From: Terrisporobacter petrolearius | GTDB lineage: Bacteria > Bacillota > Clostridia > Peptostreptococcales > Peptostreptococcaceae | Strand: one strand, 5' to 3' | Assembly (NCBI RefSeq): GCF_032598785.1 | Contig: NZ_CP102984.1 | DNA: 64,000 nucleotides | Position numbers and translations under genes: made by a program | Shown: one piece after another, positions 25,634 to 34,557 of the stretch | How the letters are laid out: each line of letters begins with the position of its first letter | How positions within the stretch are numbered: position 1 is the first letter of the stretch | Notes under the pieces: model-generated | What the model was told of the DNA's origin: nothing | The model's input: the letters and a program-made list of their open reading frames with translations, nothing else | Databases searched by the model: none

Positions 25634-25900
25634 TTAGAATAGATCAGTTTTTCTTCTAGTTATTATTAATCCCCATACAACTACTAGACAGTAAGTTATA
25701 TATAAAGTCGATTTAGCTTCTTCAACATCTATACTAAAGATTTCTTTAGTATCAGGCAAGACTACTAGAATAGAAGCAATAATAATCAAAACAGGATTAA
25801 TTATTATTTGTCTTTCAGATCTAAATAATAATATATTACCTGCCCACATAACTGAAAACACAAGAAATAAAACTTTGAAAATAAATTCCATATTATTCAT
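25634..25900 (-). CDS. Small membrane protein, unknown function
   Basis: 88 residues with three hydrophobic segments (about 6-25, 34-50 and 62-80) and a basic end RRKTDLF. A GGGGAG ribosome binding site lies upstream of the ATG. No family recognised. Confidence 0.65.
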   Translation of the reverse strand: MNNMEFIFKVLFLVFSVMWAGNILLFRSERQIIINPVLIIIASILVVLPDTKEIFSIDVEEAKSTLYITYCLVVVWGLIITRRKTDLF

Positions 25901-26113
25901 TCTTCTAATCTCCCCTCTACTTAGTAATATAGCACATTAACTAAGTAGTATTTAGTTTAATAAAAAACGCAAGCAATAAAGATTATATAACTTTTTACGT
26001 TAAATATAAAGATATTTTTAATTATTCTTTCATATACTTTTATAATTAATATATTAATATACAGATTTATATATTTATAATAATTTAATAATTTTTAAGA
26101 AGGGGATAGGTAG

Positions 26114-26710
26114 ATGAAATTTTATCAATGGTATTCTCAAGCCTGTGGAAGCATTTTAGGAATAGCATCTTGTATCTATTGCTATTTAAGAGGGGATTTG
26201 TTAATCTATTCTAACTTAAGTGGCAATTTTGATATAATTAGCTTTAACGGCATATTAGCAAGTTACATATTATACCCATTATGTTTTTTAACTTTTATTA
26301 TGGCAATAGTTATGGCATTACCAAACACAAACCATAAAAAAATATTGAACGTTGAAATAAAAAAAATTAATTCTTTTCTAATCTACTTAACTACACTCGT
26401 TGGCATACTAGGCTGCAATGTTTATTTTATAATTCCAGCCTTATTACTACTAATAAAAGAATTCATGTATTCGTTTAAATACTGCGTATCGAAAATTAAC
26501 AATAAACAAACATCAACAATTAAAATTAACAACACTGAGCAAGATAATCAAGAATTAAATGATACAAGGGAGCAACTTCTAGCTACAAAGACAGAAATGG
26601 CAGTTAATCTTTTAAATAAAAATGCAAATATCAACTTTATAGCAGAGGTAACAGGTTTATCAGAAGACTTTATCTCAAATTTAAAAAGAGTAGACCTAAC
26701 AAAAAAATAG
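26114..26710 (+). CDS. Membrane protein, unknown function
   Basis: 198 residues. Four hydrophobic segments occupy the first 125 residues. The soluble C-terminus EMAVNLLNKNANINFIAEVTGLSEDFISNLK (shown in parts: EMAVNLLNKN and IAEVTGLSEDFISNLK) resembles the helical tail found at the end of Rpn/PD-(D/E)XK-type transposase proteins, where it follows the pattern IAxxTGLSxEEIxxLK. A weak GGGGATAGG ribosome binding site precedes the ATG. Function not assigned. Confidence 0.65.
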   Translation: MKFYQWYSQACGSILGIASCIYCYLRGDLLIYSNLSGNFDIISFNGILASYILYPLCFLTFIMAIVMALPNTNHKKILNVEIKKINSFLIYLTTLVGILGCNVYFIIPALLLLIKEFMYSFKYCVSKINNKQTSTIKINNTEQDNQELNDTREQLLATKTEMAVNLLNKNANINFIAEVTGLSEDFISNLKRVDLTKK

Positions 26711-26771
26711 TATAAAAATCACTTAAAATAATTTTCATACTATATTTGTTATACTTTTTAATTCATATAAT

Positions 26772-27101
26772 CTATTGAGAAATATAATTAAGTATATCCT
26801 CATATATAGGTTTATCTAGCCCCATTATTTTTACAGGATCTCCATTATATTTCATATATAAGTATGTAGCATCTTCATTATCTTTAATATTACAAGATGT
26901 TATATACTTGTATTCATAGGATTGTAGTAAGTGCGGGTGATCACCTATCAATTTACAAAATATTAATCTTCTATCCGAAGCTAATAATAGGCCCTCTGTA
27001 TCAAGTATATCAAATGCAGTAATACTTTTTAATCTACATTCAGTAAAAAATGTTAATTTCTCATTTTCTTTTAGAAAATAATTAAAACGACAAAGCTTCA
27101 T
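26772..27101 (-). CDS. Bacterial PH-domain-like protein (YokE type)
   Basis: 109 residues. The pattern GLLLASDRRLIFC followed by YEYKYITSCNIKDNED and strands ending in a helix fits the bacterial pleckstrin-homology (YokE-like) fold. GAGGAGG precedes the ATG at good spacing. No partner is evident. Confidence 0.65.
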   Translation of the reverse strand: MKLCRFNYFLKENEKLTFFTECRLKSITAFDILDTEGLLLASDRRLIFCKLIGDHPHLLQSYEYKYITSCNIKDNEDATYLYMKYNGDPVKIMGLDKPIYEDILNYISQ

Positions 27102-27373
27102 TTAGTTCCTCCTCAAATATTAAATATATTTTTATAACCCCTTTATAATATATTATATTTTATATTTATATCTTGCATCAATAATTAAGTACATGATTAA
27201 TAAAAACTATTTTATTATAAATAAAGGTATTATTATTATGAATATAGAAATAAATACTAAGTTAGATTATTTAGTACTTTGAATTATTACTTAAATCATT
27301 ATACTTATGTAAAAATACTTATGTAAAATTGAAATTAAAAATTGTTTTAAAACAAATCAAGGAGGATATTGAA

Positions 27374-27634
27374 ATGGAAGTATTAAAAGTTTCATCAAAG
27401 TCTAATCCTAATTCTGTAGCTGGAGCTCTAGCAGGAGTACTAAGGGAAAAGGGAAGTGCAGAAATACAAGCAATTGGTGCAGGGGCCCTAAATCAAGCAA
27501 TAAAATCAATTGCTATTGCAAGAGGTTTTGTTGCACCAAGTGGCCTAGATTTAATCTGTGTTCCTGCATTTACTGATATAGAAATTGATGGTGAACAAAA
27601 AACTGCTATAAAGTTAATTATAGAGCCTAGATAG
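27374..27634 (+). CDS. spoVS: Stage V sporulation protein S
   Basis: SpoVS is a small Alba-like protein needed for normal spore coat and cortex formation in Bacillus. The 86-residue sequence MEVLKVSSKSNPNSVAGALA...AIGAGALNQAIKSIAIARGF...LICVPAFTDIEI is a near-textbook match. The start is ATG 27374 with AAGGAGG 10 bases upstream; the in-frame ATG at 27329 would add 15 residues foreign to the family. It is transcribed alone, with a terminator behind it. Confidence 0.96.
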   Translation: MEVLKVSSKSNPNSVAGALAGVLREKGSAEIQAIGAGALNQAIKSIAIARGFVAPSGLDLICVPAFTDIEIDGEQKTAIKLIIEPR

Positions 27635-27650
27635 TATAGAATTGTTATTT

Positions 27651-27688
27651 AAAATAATCATGTAGATTAGCTGCATGATTATTTTTTT
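27651..27688 (+). terminator. Terminator of spoVS
   Basis: 12-bp stem AAAATAATCATG / CATGATTATTTT, 11-base loop, then T run. Confidence 0.85.
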
Positions 27689-27726
27689 ACATATTTGTAG
27701 AGATTATTTTTTTACATATTTGTAGA
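27677..27726. repeat. 25-bp tandem duplication
   Basis: Two exact adjacent copies (27677-27701 and 27702-27726) beginning GATTATTTTTTTACATATTT. The first copy overlaps the right arm and tail of the spoVS terminator. Confidence 0.9.
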
Positions 27727-28008
27727 GAGACCAAAAAAGATAATATAAAATGTTATAATATTTATAAATTATACTAATATAATCATTATTAAGAATTAAG
27801 ATCAAAAGAGTGATACAAACAATTAGTTTCTAAATGTATATTTAGGGAATAGTTACTTATAATATAGTACAATAGGTACCCTTTTTGCTATATTTCTTAT
27901 AATTCATATTTCTTTAGTTTTTATCACTATTTCATTACTTTTTATTGTAACTACACTGTATTTATGGTATTTTCATTAATGAAAATTGTTTTTAAGGTGG
28001 TATTTTAT
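27727..28008. other. Intergenic region before the Xer-type recombinase
   Basis: AT-rich leader with no recognisable gene or structured RNA. The in-frame ATG at 27964 has no ribosome binding site, so this stretch is treated as non-coding. Confidence 0.5.
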
Positions 28009-29172
28009 ATGAGTAAAAAAACGTTAAAAATTAATAATAAATCAGATAAGCCAGATAACATTGTTATAAAGGAACACGAACTTATAGAAAAAAGCATCTC
28101 TTTCGAAAATAAGCTCCCACCTTTTATGAAAGATTATTTTATATACTTAAAAGGTTCTGTAGCTGTTTCTACAAGATCTGCTTATTTAGAAGATATTTGC
28201 TTTTTCTGTGATTACATAATAAGTGAAACTGACATATCAAGCGCTCAATCAACAGAAGAAATTACACTAGAAGAGTTTAACAGCATTAAAGCTAGAGATG
28301 TTAACTTATTTTTAGGAGATTATTGCCCTAGATATTATAGAGATAGAAATAATACTACATTAATATATGAGAACAATAATCGTGCTTTAGCCAGAAAAAA
28401 ATCATCCATCTCTACTCTATTTAAATTTTTATATAGAAATGAACAGTTGGATAACAATATTACAGATGGATTTAACCCTATAAAGCTTCCTAAGCCTCAA
28501 CCAGACGCCATAAAAAGACTTGATATAGATGAGGTTGCGAGGATGTTAGACTCAGTAGAAAGCGGCCAAGGGCTAACAGATAAGGAATTAATTTATTGGG
28601 AGAAAACAAAACTAAGAGATAAGGCTATATTAGCTTTATTTGTTACATATGGTTTAAGATTAAATGAGCTTCGAGAATTAAATATATCTTCCTTTAACTT
28701 TTCTAGAGGTGAGTTTAAGATTTATAGAAAAAGAGGAAAAGAAGTTCTAATGCCAATAAACAAAACATGTGAATATGTGGTAAAAGACTATATTTATAAT
28801 GAAAGACCAAACAACGAGTTACTAGACGAGGAAGTTAAGGATGCTCTATTTTTATCTTTACAAAAAAAACGTCTCACTCCAAAGTCAATTAGACAATTGG
28901 TGAAGAAATATACATCTATCTGCATGAATACTAGTAGAGAAAACGGATATAGTCCTCATAAGCTAAGAGCAACAGCTGCTACTTCTCTTATTCAGTCTGG
29001 ATTTTCAATTTATGATGTTAAAACATTGTTAGACCACGATAACGTCACTACTACACAACTATATGCTGCACATAAAAAGAATATAAAACGAGATATTGTC
29101 AATAATTTTGAATGGATAGACGAGAATAGTGATGAATTAGAAGATATTGATGAAAATAGTGATAACTTATAA
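28009..29172 (+). CDS. Xer-type tyrosine recombinase
   Basis: The 387-residue protein (ATG 28009, preceded by AAGGTGG) has an N-terminal core-binding domain (SVAVSTRSAYLEDICFFCDY) and a catalytic domain with TYGLRLNELREL (Arg), YRKRGKE (Lys), SPHKLRATAATSL (His-x-x-Arg) and LLDHDNVTTTQLYAAH (Tyr). The usual LGH before the tyrosine is LDH here. Size and domain layout resemble XerS/XerC-type chromosome dimer resolvases rather than phage integrases. It lies just upstream of lexA. An acidic tail (ENSDELEDIDENSDNL) is unusual. Confidence 0.85.
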   Translation: MSKKTLKINNKSDKPDNIVIKEHELIEKSISFENKLPPFMKDYFIYLKGSVAVSTRSAYLEDICFFCDYIISETDISSAQSTEEITLEEFNSIKARDVNLFLGDYCPRYYRDRNNTTLIYENNNRALARKKSSISTLFKFLYRNEQLDNNITDGFNPIKLPKPQPDAIKRLDIDEVARMLDSVESGQGLTDKELIYWEKTKLRDKAILALFVTYGLRLNELRELNISSFNFSRGEFKIYRKRGKEVLMPINKTCEYVVKDYIYNERPNNELLDEEVKDALFLSLQKKRLTPKSIRQLVKKYTSICMNTSRENGYSPHKLRATAATSLIQSGFSIYDVKTLLDHDNVTTTQLYAAHKKNIKRDIVNNFEWIDENSDELEDIDENSDNL

Positions 29173-29180
29173 ACAAATTC

Positions 29181-29196
29181 GAGAACAAACGTTTGT
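29181..29196. promoter_or_regulatory. LexA box (SOS operator)
   Basis: GAACAAACGTTTGT lies 80-100 bases before lexA and contains the perfect palindrome ACAAACGTTTGT. It fits the Gram-positive GAACN4GTTY LexA box and suggests autoregulation of lexA. Confidence 0.8.
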
Positions 29197-29278
29197 GTCA
29201 TCAGCTTGTATATGATACAATATAAATATATAGTTATTTAAGATAATTATTACATATTAATAAGAAATGAGTGATTTT

Positions 29279-29911
29279 ATGTATATGGATTTAACAAACA
29301 AACAGGCAATGATCTTTGAATTTATAAAAGAGCAACAATTATCTAAAGGTTATCCACCTTCAGTAAGAGAAATTTGTTCTGCAGTTGGCTTAAAATCTAC
29401 ATCAACTGTTCATTCACACCTTAATAAATTAGAAAAATTAGGTTATATAAGGCGAGACCCTACAAAACCAAGAGCAATTGAAATACTAAATGGTAATTCT
29501 TTAGGCGATGTTACAGGTATGAATCAAGAAATTATTCCTATTCCCGTTGTTGGTCAAATCACAGCTGGAGAGCCTATATTAGCTGAACAAAACATAGAAG
29601 AATACATTCCCCTACCTTCAAACTTAATACAAGGTAAAGATAACTTTATATTGAAAGTTAAGGGTGAAAGTATGATAGGCGCAGGTATATTAGACAAGGA
29701 CTATGTAATAGTTGATAGAAATAATCATGCTTCTAACTCACAAATAGTAGTTGCTTTAATAAATGGCGAATATGCTACTGTAAAGAGATTTTTTAAAGAA
29801 GATAGATTAGTTAGGTTACAACCAGAAAATGAATTTATGGATTCAATTATTTTGGATGAAAGAAACATAGAAATTGTAGGTATCGTAAAAGGTGTTTTCA
29901 GGACATTATAA
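29279..29911 (+). CDS. lexA: LexA repressor
   Basis: LexA represses SOS genes and cleaves itself when RecA is activated by DNA damage. The 211-residue protein has the winged HTH PPSVREICSAVGLKSTSTVHSHL, the cleavage bond in QITAGEP (Ala-Gly), the catalytic Ser in KGESMIG and Lys in YATVKRF. I prefer ATG 29279 because AGAAATGAGTGAT just before it resembles a long Shine-Dalgarno; the ATG at 29267 lies inside that sequence, and 29285 is also possible. A LexA box lies upstream and a terminator follows. Confidence 0.95.
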   Translation: MYMDLTNKQAMIFEFIKEQQLSKGYPPSVREICSAVGLKSTSTVHSHLNKLEKLGYIRRDPTKPRAIEILNGNSLGDVTGMNQEIIPIPVVGQITAGEPILAEQNIEEYIPLPSNLIQGKDNFILKVKGESMIGAGILDKDYVIVDRNNHASNSQIVVALINGEYATVKRFFKEDRLVRLQPENEFMDSIILDERNIEIVGIVKGVFRTL

Positions 29912-29945
29912 AAGTCTTCTACTAAAAGTAGAAGACTTTTTCTTT
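29910..29945. terminator. Terminator shared by lexA and deoD
   Basis: Perfect 14-bp stem AAAAGTCTTCTACT / AGTAGAAGACTTTT with AAA loop and T run, between convergent genes. Confidence 0.9.
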
Positions 29946-29958
29946 TATAATACGCTAA

Positions 29959-30678
29959 TTATGCTAAGCTTAATGCTATTTCCATCATTTTAGTAAATGC
30001 TACTTGTCTTTCATGAGAAGTAGTAGCTTTGCCTTCAAGAGGACAGTCTGAAATAGTAAGTATAGCAAGTGCATTAACTCCTGCTCTAGCAGCATTCATA
30101 TAAAGTCCTGCAGCTTCCATTTCTACACACATAACTCCCATTTTGGCCCATTTTCTTAAACTTTCTAAACCTTCATCTCCGTAGAATACATCACTTGATA
30201 AAATGTTTCCTACATGAACTTCTTTACCTTGTTCTTTTGCAACTTCTACAGCTTTAGAAAGTAATTCATAACTAGCTGTAGGTGTATATGTACCTGGTAG
30301 ATTATATTGCGATGCAAAATTTGAATCTGTACAAGCTCCCATTCCTATAACTATGTCATAAAGGTCTAGCTTATCACTTATTGCTCCAGCTGAACCTATT
30401 CTTATTAAATTTTTTACTCCATAAAAATGGATTAATTCAAATGAGTATATACCTATTGATGGTATCCCCATTCCTGAACCTTGAACTGATATTCTTTTTC
30501 CTTTATAGTATCCTGTATAGCCATACATTCCTCTTACAGTATTGTACTCTGTCACATCTTCTAAGAAGTTTTCAGCTATAAATTTAGCTCTTAGCGGATC
30601 TCCTGGTAATAAAACTGTTTCAGCTATATCTCCAACTTTCGCCCCTATATGAGGAGTTGGAACTGGTGATTTAGTCAT
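29959..30678 (-). CDS. deoD: Purine nucleoside phosphorylase, DeoD type
   Basis: DeoD splits purine (deoxy)nucleosides with phosphate into base and (deoxy)ribose-1-phosphate. The 239-residue protein shows LLPGDPLRAKFIAENFLED (phosphate-binding Arg), GSGMGIPSIGIYS, the CVEMEAAGLY ribose-binding glutamates and the ISDCPLEGKATT catalytic Asp region. AGGAGG precedes the ATG. It forms the hexameric bacterial type. The BMP-type nucleoside ABC transporter elsewhere in the window could feed it. Confidence 0.95.
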   Translation of the reverse strand: MTKSPVPTPHIGAKVGDIAETVLLPGDPLRAKFIAENFLEDVTEYNTVRGMYGYTGYYKGKRISVQGSGMGIPSIGIYSFELIHFYGVKNLIRIGSAGAISDKLDLYDIVIGMGACTDSNFASQYNLPGTYTPTASYELLSKAVEVAKEQGKEVHVGNILSSDVFYGDEGLESLRKWAKMGVMCVEMEAAGLYMNAARAGVNALAILTISDCPLEGKATTSHERQVAFTKMMEIALSLA

Positions 30679-30828
30679 AGTGTTTCCTCCTATTATGTTA
30701 CATACTTATCATAAGTATATAATATTCTTCTTTATTATATTATACACCCAATTTAAAGAAAACATATAACTAATTTGGGCAATCGTACAAACACTCTAAT
30801 CTTTTAATATAAACAAACATAAGTTTAT

Positions 30829-31461
30829 TTAGACATTACCATTTAAGATTAAGCTTTCAATCATCTCTGATAATTCTTCATCAGAAAAGGAATTAAAGGA
30901 TTTATCATAAAACTCTTTAAAGTATGAGCTTCTCGCAAAGATTAAAAAAGATGATTTTTTTATATATCTGTTAACTAATTTTGCATCTTCAATTAATAAG
31001 CTCTCTAGCTTATCTTTATCTCCATACTTCTCTACTCCTGACATCACATCCAAGTAATTTCCATCATCAAAAGATATTAGTGCTTCTTTATGTAATTCAT
31101 TTTTAGTTTTACTTATTTGTTTTAAATCATCTGTTTCCAATCTAAAATAACTCCATTCTAAAGCTTCTTCATAATAGTGAAAAGAAAGCTTTAGGGGACT
31201 TACTATATCAATAGTATTTTCTGTAATCAATTCTATGCATTTATCTTCAGTAGAAAAATCAACTCCATATATACCTAGTTTTTTACCTTCTGGGTAAAAA
31301 ATATTTGCCACCTTGTTGCTACACAATGTAAATAATACATTTAAAATATCTATCTCATCTAACCATGTACACTCATTTGGAATAGCAGTTGGGAAAATCT
31401 TTATAATCTTCTCCTCCCAATCTTGAACATTCTTACAAGTTCTACTCTCTTCTTTTGCCAT
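30829..31461 (-). CDS. Hypothetical protein
   Basis: A 210-residue acidic soluble protein with mostly helical character and no signal peptide or membrane segment. AAGGAGG lies at proper spacing. It contains ECTWLDEIDILNVLFTLCSNK and a Ser/Phe-rich end, and I recognise no family. Confidence 0.65.
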   Translation of the reverse strand: MAKEESRTCKNVQDWEEKIIKIFPTAIPNECTWLDEIDILNVLFTLCSNKVANIFYPEGKKLGIYGVDFSTEDKCIELITENTIDIVSPLKLSFHYYEEALEWSYFRLETDDLKQISKTKNELHKEALISFDDGNYLDVMSGVEKYGDKDKLESLLIEDAKLVNRYIKKSSFLIFARSSYFKEFYDKSFNSFSDEELSEMIESLILNGNV

Positions 31462-31611
31462 TAAAAAACCTCCTTATGTATAAAATTAATAAATTTAAAC
31501 TATTATAATTATTATGAAAATATATGTTTTTTTATACATTTTAACTAATTATTCTTATTAATTATATGATATACTTCTAATTAGTGATTCTTGCGAAAGG
31601 TGGATTTAATT

Positions 31612-32565
31612 ATGTTCAAGCAAGCTAAACCAACTATCAGTATTATACTACCTGTGCATAATACAAGTTCTTATCTAGAGGAATGTTTAAACTCTATACA
31701 TAACCAAAGTTTTAAAAACTATGAGCTTATTTGTGTTGATGATGGTTCTTTGGATAATTCTTACGAAATATTAAAAAAATACGAAAAGATAATCACAAAC
31801 TGTAAGGTAATTCACCAAAGTAATCAAGGAGTTGCCAGTGCTCGTAATGAGGGGTTAAGAAATGTAAATGGTGACTACATAGTATTTATTGATAGCGATG
31901 ACTTTATTGAATACAATTACTTAGAAAGGCTTTATAATGAGAGTTGTAATACAAATGCAGATGTAGTAATTTGCAATTTTTATAGATATTATGATAATTC
32001 AAAATTAAAATTGCCAGTAGTTTGTAAAAAAAGTTCTGGGATATACTCTAATTACCATATTTTAAAATCTTTAATACCAGATAACCTTATTCACTCATAC
32101 TTGTGGAATAAACTATGGAAAAAAGAACTATTTGATAATATAGAGTTTCCAAGCATAAAATATGAAGATATTTCAATAATGTGTGATTTATTTTATAAGG
32201 CAAAAAAAATATCTATAATTTCTGATAGACTCTACTATTATAGAATCAGAAAAACAAGTATTGTAAGAAACTATTCTATTAGCACTCAAAATGATTACGT
32301 TAAGGCATATGGCTTTATAAGATTATTTTTAAAAGAAAAAAATATATATGATAAGTTTAAATTTTCATTTGCTTTATTATCAATAAAAGTATTTTTTGTA
32401 ATGTTTTTCATTAATATATTTTTGATTAGTGAATATAAAAGTTTAAAAATTACTTTTGAAAATTTTGACTCATTTTATAATTTTATTTCTTGCGCTAATT
32501 CATCAGATTACAATTACTCAATGGAGCAAATAATGAATTTAGAAGTTTTACAATCTTCAAATTAA
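31612..32565 (+). CDS. Family 2 glycosyltransferase
   Basis: The 317-residue protein (ATG 31612; AAAGGTGG at 31596-31603) has the GT2 GT-A fold: TISIILPVHNTSSYLEECL, ICVDDGSLDNS (nucleotide-binding Asp pair), SARNEGL and IDSDDFIE (the DXD motif). A YEDISIMCDLF segment may hold the catalytic base. One hydrophobic helix follows near residue 260. It probably adds a sugar to a surface polymer or protein, but no polysaccharide cluster surrounds it, so the acceptor is unknown. Confidence 0.88.
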   Translation: MFKQAKPTISIILPVHNTSSYLEECLNSIHNQSFKNYELICVDDGSLDNSYEILKKYEKIITNCKVIHQSNQGVASARNEGLRNVNGDYIVFIDSDDFIEYNYLERLYNESCNTNADVVICNFYRYYDNSKLKLPVVCKKSSGIYSNYHILKSLIPDNLIHSYLWNKLWKKELFDNIEFPSIKYEDISIMCDLFYKAKKISIISDRLYYYRIRKTSIVRNYSISTQNDYVKAYGFIRLFLKEKNIYDKFKFSFALLSIKVFFVMFFINIFLISEYKSLKITFENFDSFYNFISCANSSDYNYSMEQIMNLEVLQSSN

Positions 32566-32570
32566 ACAAC

Positions 32571-32610
32571 AAAAAGCACAGAATAGGTTTTTATTCTGTG
32601 CTTTCTTATG
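32571..32610. terminator. Terminator between GT2 and hydrolase genes
   Basis: Perfect 13-bp stem AAAGCACAGAATA / TATTCTGTGCTTT between convergent genes, with T-rich flanks. Confidence 0.85.
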
Positions 32611-32623
32611 AATTAGTAATTTT

Positions 32624-33547
32624 TTATTTAATAAATTTAGATATAAAAGTAATTACTTTCTCCCAATACAAGTCACTATCAACTTTTTCACATTTTGCAT
32701 GACCTGCACTATTGATTATTAACTTATCTTTATAAGCATTACACCCATTATATAATTCCTCTAACATATAAAATGGAACAAACTTATCTTTATCTCCATG
32801 TATAAATAGTATAGGTGTTTTTGATTTTTTTATTTGATCAATAGCTGAAGCTTCACTTATAAAATATTTTGCTTTTATTTTTGTTATTATACTACATATA
32901 TTTAGTAAAGGAAATGATGGCAATTTAAACATGTTTTTTAACTTATATGCAAGTTGTTCTTTTGCACATGTGTATCCGCAGTCTTCAATAATAACCTTTA
33001 CGTTTTTAGGCAACTCTTCCCCACTAACCATCATAACTGTTGCTGCACCCATAGAAATTCCATGTAATAAAATTTGAGCATTTTCGTCTTCATTTAAAAT
33101 ATATTCTATCCATTTTATAATATCCAACCTGTCATGCCAACCCATGCCTATATAATGACCTTCACTTTTTCCATGACCTCTTAAGTCTGGCACAATGAGA
33201 TTATATCCTAAAGTGTAATACTTACAGGCTATGCTGCTCATAGACTCTGCATTTGCTGTATATCCATGAACTGTAATAGCCCATTTGTTACTTTTACTTT
33301 CCTTTATTTCATATGCATGAAGTCTTAAGTGATCAAATGAATTTATGTAGACATTTTTTTTATAATTAAAATCCTCAATCCAAAGATCTTCTTTTCTAAG
33401 TTCATTTTTATTATTACTATTAAATATTCCTTTTTTTGAACTATTTGGATTTAATGCATAATTATATAATTTATAAGCAATACAAATTAATATTACTAGC
33501 ACAATTATTAATAAAACTAATATAAATATAAACATAACTATATACAA
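32624..33547 (-). CDS. Membrane-anchored alpha/beta hydrolase
   Basis: The 307-residue protein has an N-terminal membrane helix (residues 4-25) and then a serine hydrolase domain: VHGYTANAES (oxyanion), PDLRGHGKSEG, nucleophile elbow LHGISMGAA, Asp in HGDKDKFVP and His in SAGHAKCEK. It resembles YqkD-type hydrolases of Firmicutes; the substrate is unknown. The start is unsettled: TTG 33547 lies very close to AAAGGA, ATG 33535 rather far from it. Confidence 0.85.
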   Translation of the reverse strand: MYIVMFIFILVLLIIVLVILICIAYKLYNYALNPNSSKKGIFNSNNKNELRKEDLWIEDFNYKKNVYINSFDHLRLHAYEIKESKSNKWAITVHGYTANAESMSSIACKYYTLGYNLIVPDLRGHGKSEGHYIGMGWHDRLDIIKWIEYILNEDENAQILLHGISMGAATVMMVSGEELPKNVKVIIEDCGYTCAKEQLAYKLKNMFKLPSFPLLNICSIITKIKAKYFISEASAIDQIKKSKTPILFIHGDKDKFVPFYMLEELYNGCNAYKDKLIINSAGHAKCEKVDSDLYWEKVITFISKFIK

Positions 33548-33612
33548 ATTCCTTTCTCTTCTTAACTTTACATTAAAAATAATATAATAGCATTATATCA
33601 GATTAATATTAA

Positions 33613-33653
33613 AATATAAACGAATGCAAATTAATATCACACTCGTTTATATT
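33613..33653 (-). terminator. Terminator of the holin gene
   Basis: 11-bp stem AATATAAACGA / TCGTTTATATT with a 19-base loop and a T-rich tail on the minus strand. Confidence 0.6.
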
Positions 33654-33677
33654 AGCTAATTTGTTATTTTAACTATT

Positions 33678-33965
33678 CTATTTATCACTATTGTCTTCTT
33701 CAGCACTATTATTTCCTTGTATTAGATTTTTAAATGCTTGATGTAATCCTGTACTTGATAAACCGCTAACCATACCTGCTAGTGCAATATTAGCATCTAT
33801 CCCCTTATTCATCAATACATTAACTACAAGACCTAATACAGCCATTATCAATGGTATATATTTGTTTGGTATAAAATCCAAACTAGATTTTATTACATAT
33901 CCTACACAAAAACAAATTCCAATAATAACAGGAACTTCAAAACTTGCCAAAAAACTTAAATCCAT
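33678..33965 (-). CDS. Phage-type holin (superfamily V-like)
   Basis: The 95-residue protein has two to three membrane segments, the block FIPNKYIPLIMAVLGLVVNVLMN and GMVSGLSSTGLHQAFKNLI (read in parts), and an acidic tail. This matches the Phage_holin_5_2 / holin superfamily V pattern. Holins perforate the membrane to release endolysins or other proteins. No lysin or phage gene lies beside it. AGGAGGGG precedes the ATG and it has its own terminator, so it seems to be expressed alone. Confidence 0.8.
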   Translation of the reverse strand: MDLSFLASFEVPVIIGICFCVGYVIKSSLDFIPNKYIPLIMAVLGLVVNVLMNKGIDANIALAGMVSGLSSTGLHQAFKNLIQGNNSAEEDNSDK

Positions 33966-34162
33966 TATATCCCCTCCTTACTTCTACCTAGACATATTCC
34001 AACAGGTTAAAATATATCATTTGTATAAATTATTCTAAAAAGTAAGAAAATGTGCTATGATCTCAGGAATTAAATATACAAAATATCTAAAATTTTACAT
34101 ATATAGAATGAAAATCAAACATTTGTAAATAATAATAAAAAGATAAATGGAGGGAAAATACA

Positions 34163-34456
34163 ATGACATTAAATTGCTATGCTGACAATTGTATTTATAA
34201 TAATTCAGGGATATGTTATGCTGGAAATATCGACGTTTTAGGATCTGGAGCAGCAACTTCAACAGGAACTAAGTGTGGAACTTTTAATCCAAACAAAAGC
34301 GACCTTATGAGCTGCACAAGTAATTCGCTCACAACATCTACAGATATAAAATGTAAAGCTAAAAAGTGTAAATATAACAGTATGGAAACTTGTACAGCTT
34401 CTAGTGTACAGATTAACTATAACAATACAAATTGTGATACTTTCATTTCTTATTAA
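34163..34456 (+). CDS. DUF1540 protein (two cysteine-motif copies)
   Basis: 97 residues with two copies of the pattern C-x4-C-x(5)-G/T-C-xA...T-x-C-xTF (CYADNCIYNNSGICYAGNI...TKCGTF and CKAKKCKYNSMETCTASSV...TNCDTF, shown in pieces under 20 residues each). This is the DUF1540 signature, a probable small metal-binding module common in Clostridia. GGAGGG precedes the ATG. Function unknown. Confidence 0.88.
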   Translation: MTLNCYADNCIYNNSGICYAGNIDVLGSGAATSTGTKCGTFNPNKSDLMSCTSNSLTTSTDIKCKAKKCKYNSMETCTASSVQINYNNTNCDTFISY

Positions 34457-34500
34457 TATATAAGATAAACGTAACACTTACATATTAATAATTTTTCACT

Positions 34501-34540
34501 AAAAAACATCAGATAGAATATTTATCTGATGTTTTAAAAA
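34501..34540 (+). terminator. Terminator after the DUF1540 gene
   Basis: 13-bp stem AAAACATCAGATA / TATCTGATGTTTT with a 7-base loop and weak T tail. Confidence 0.8.
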
Positions 34541-34557
34541 ATTATTTAATAGCATTT

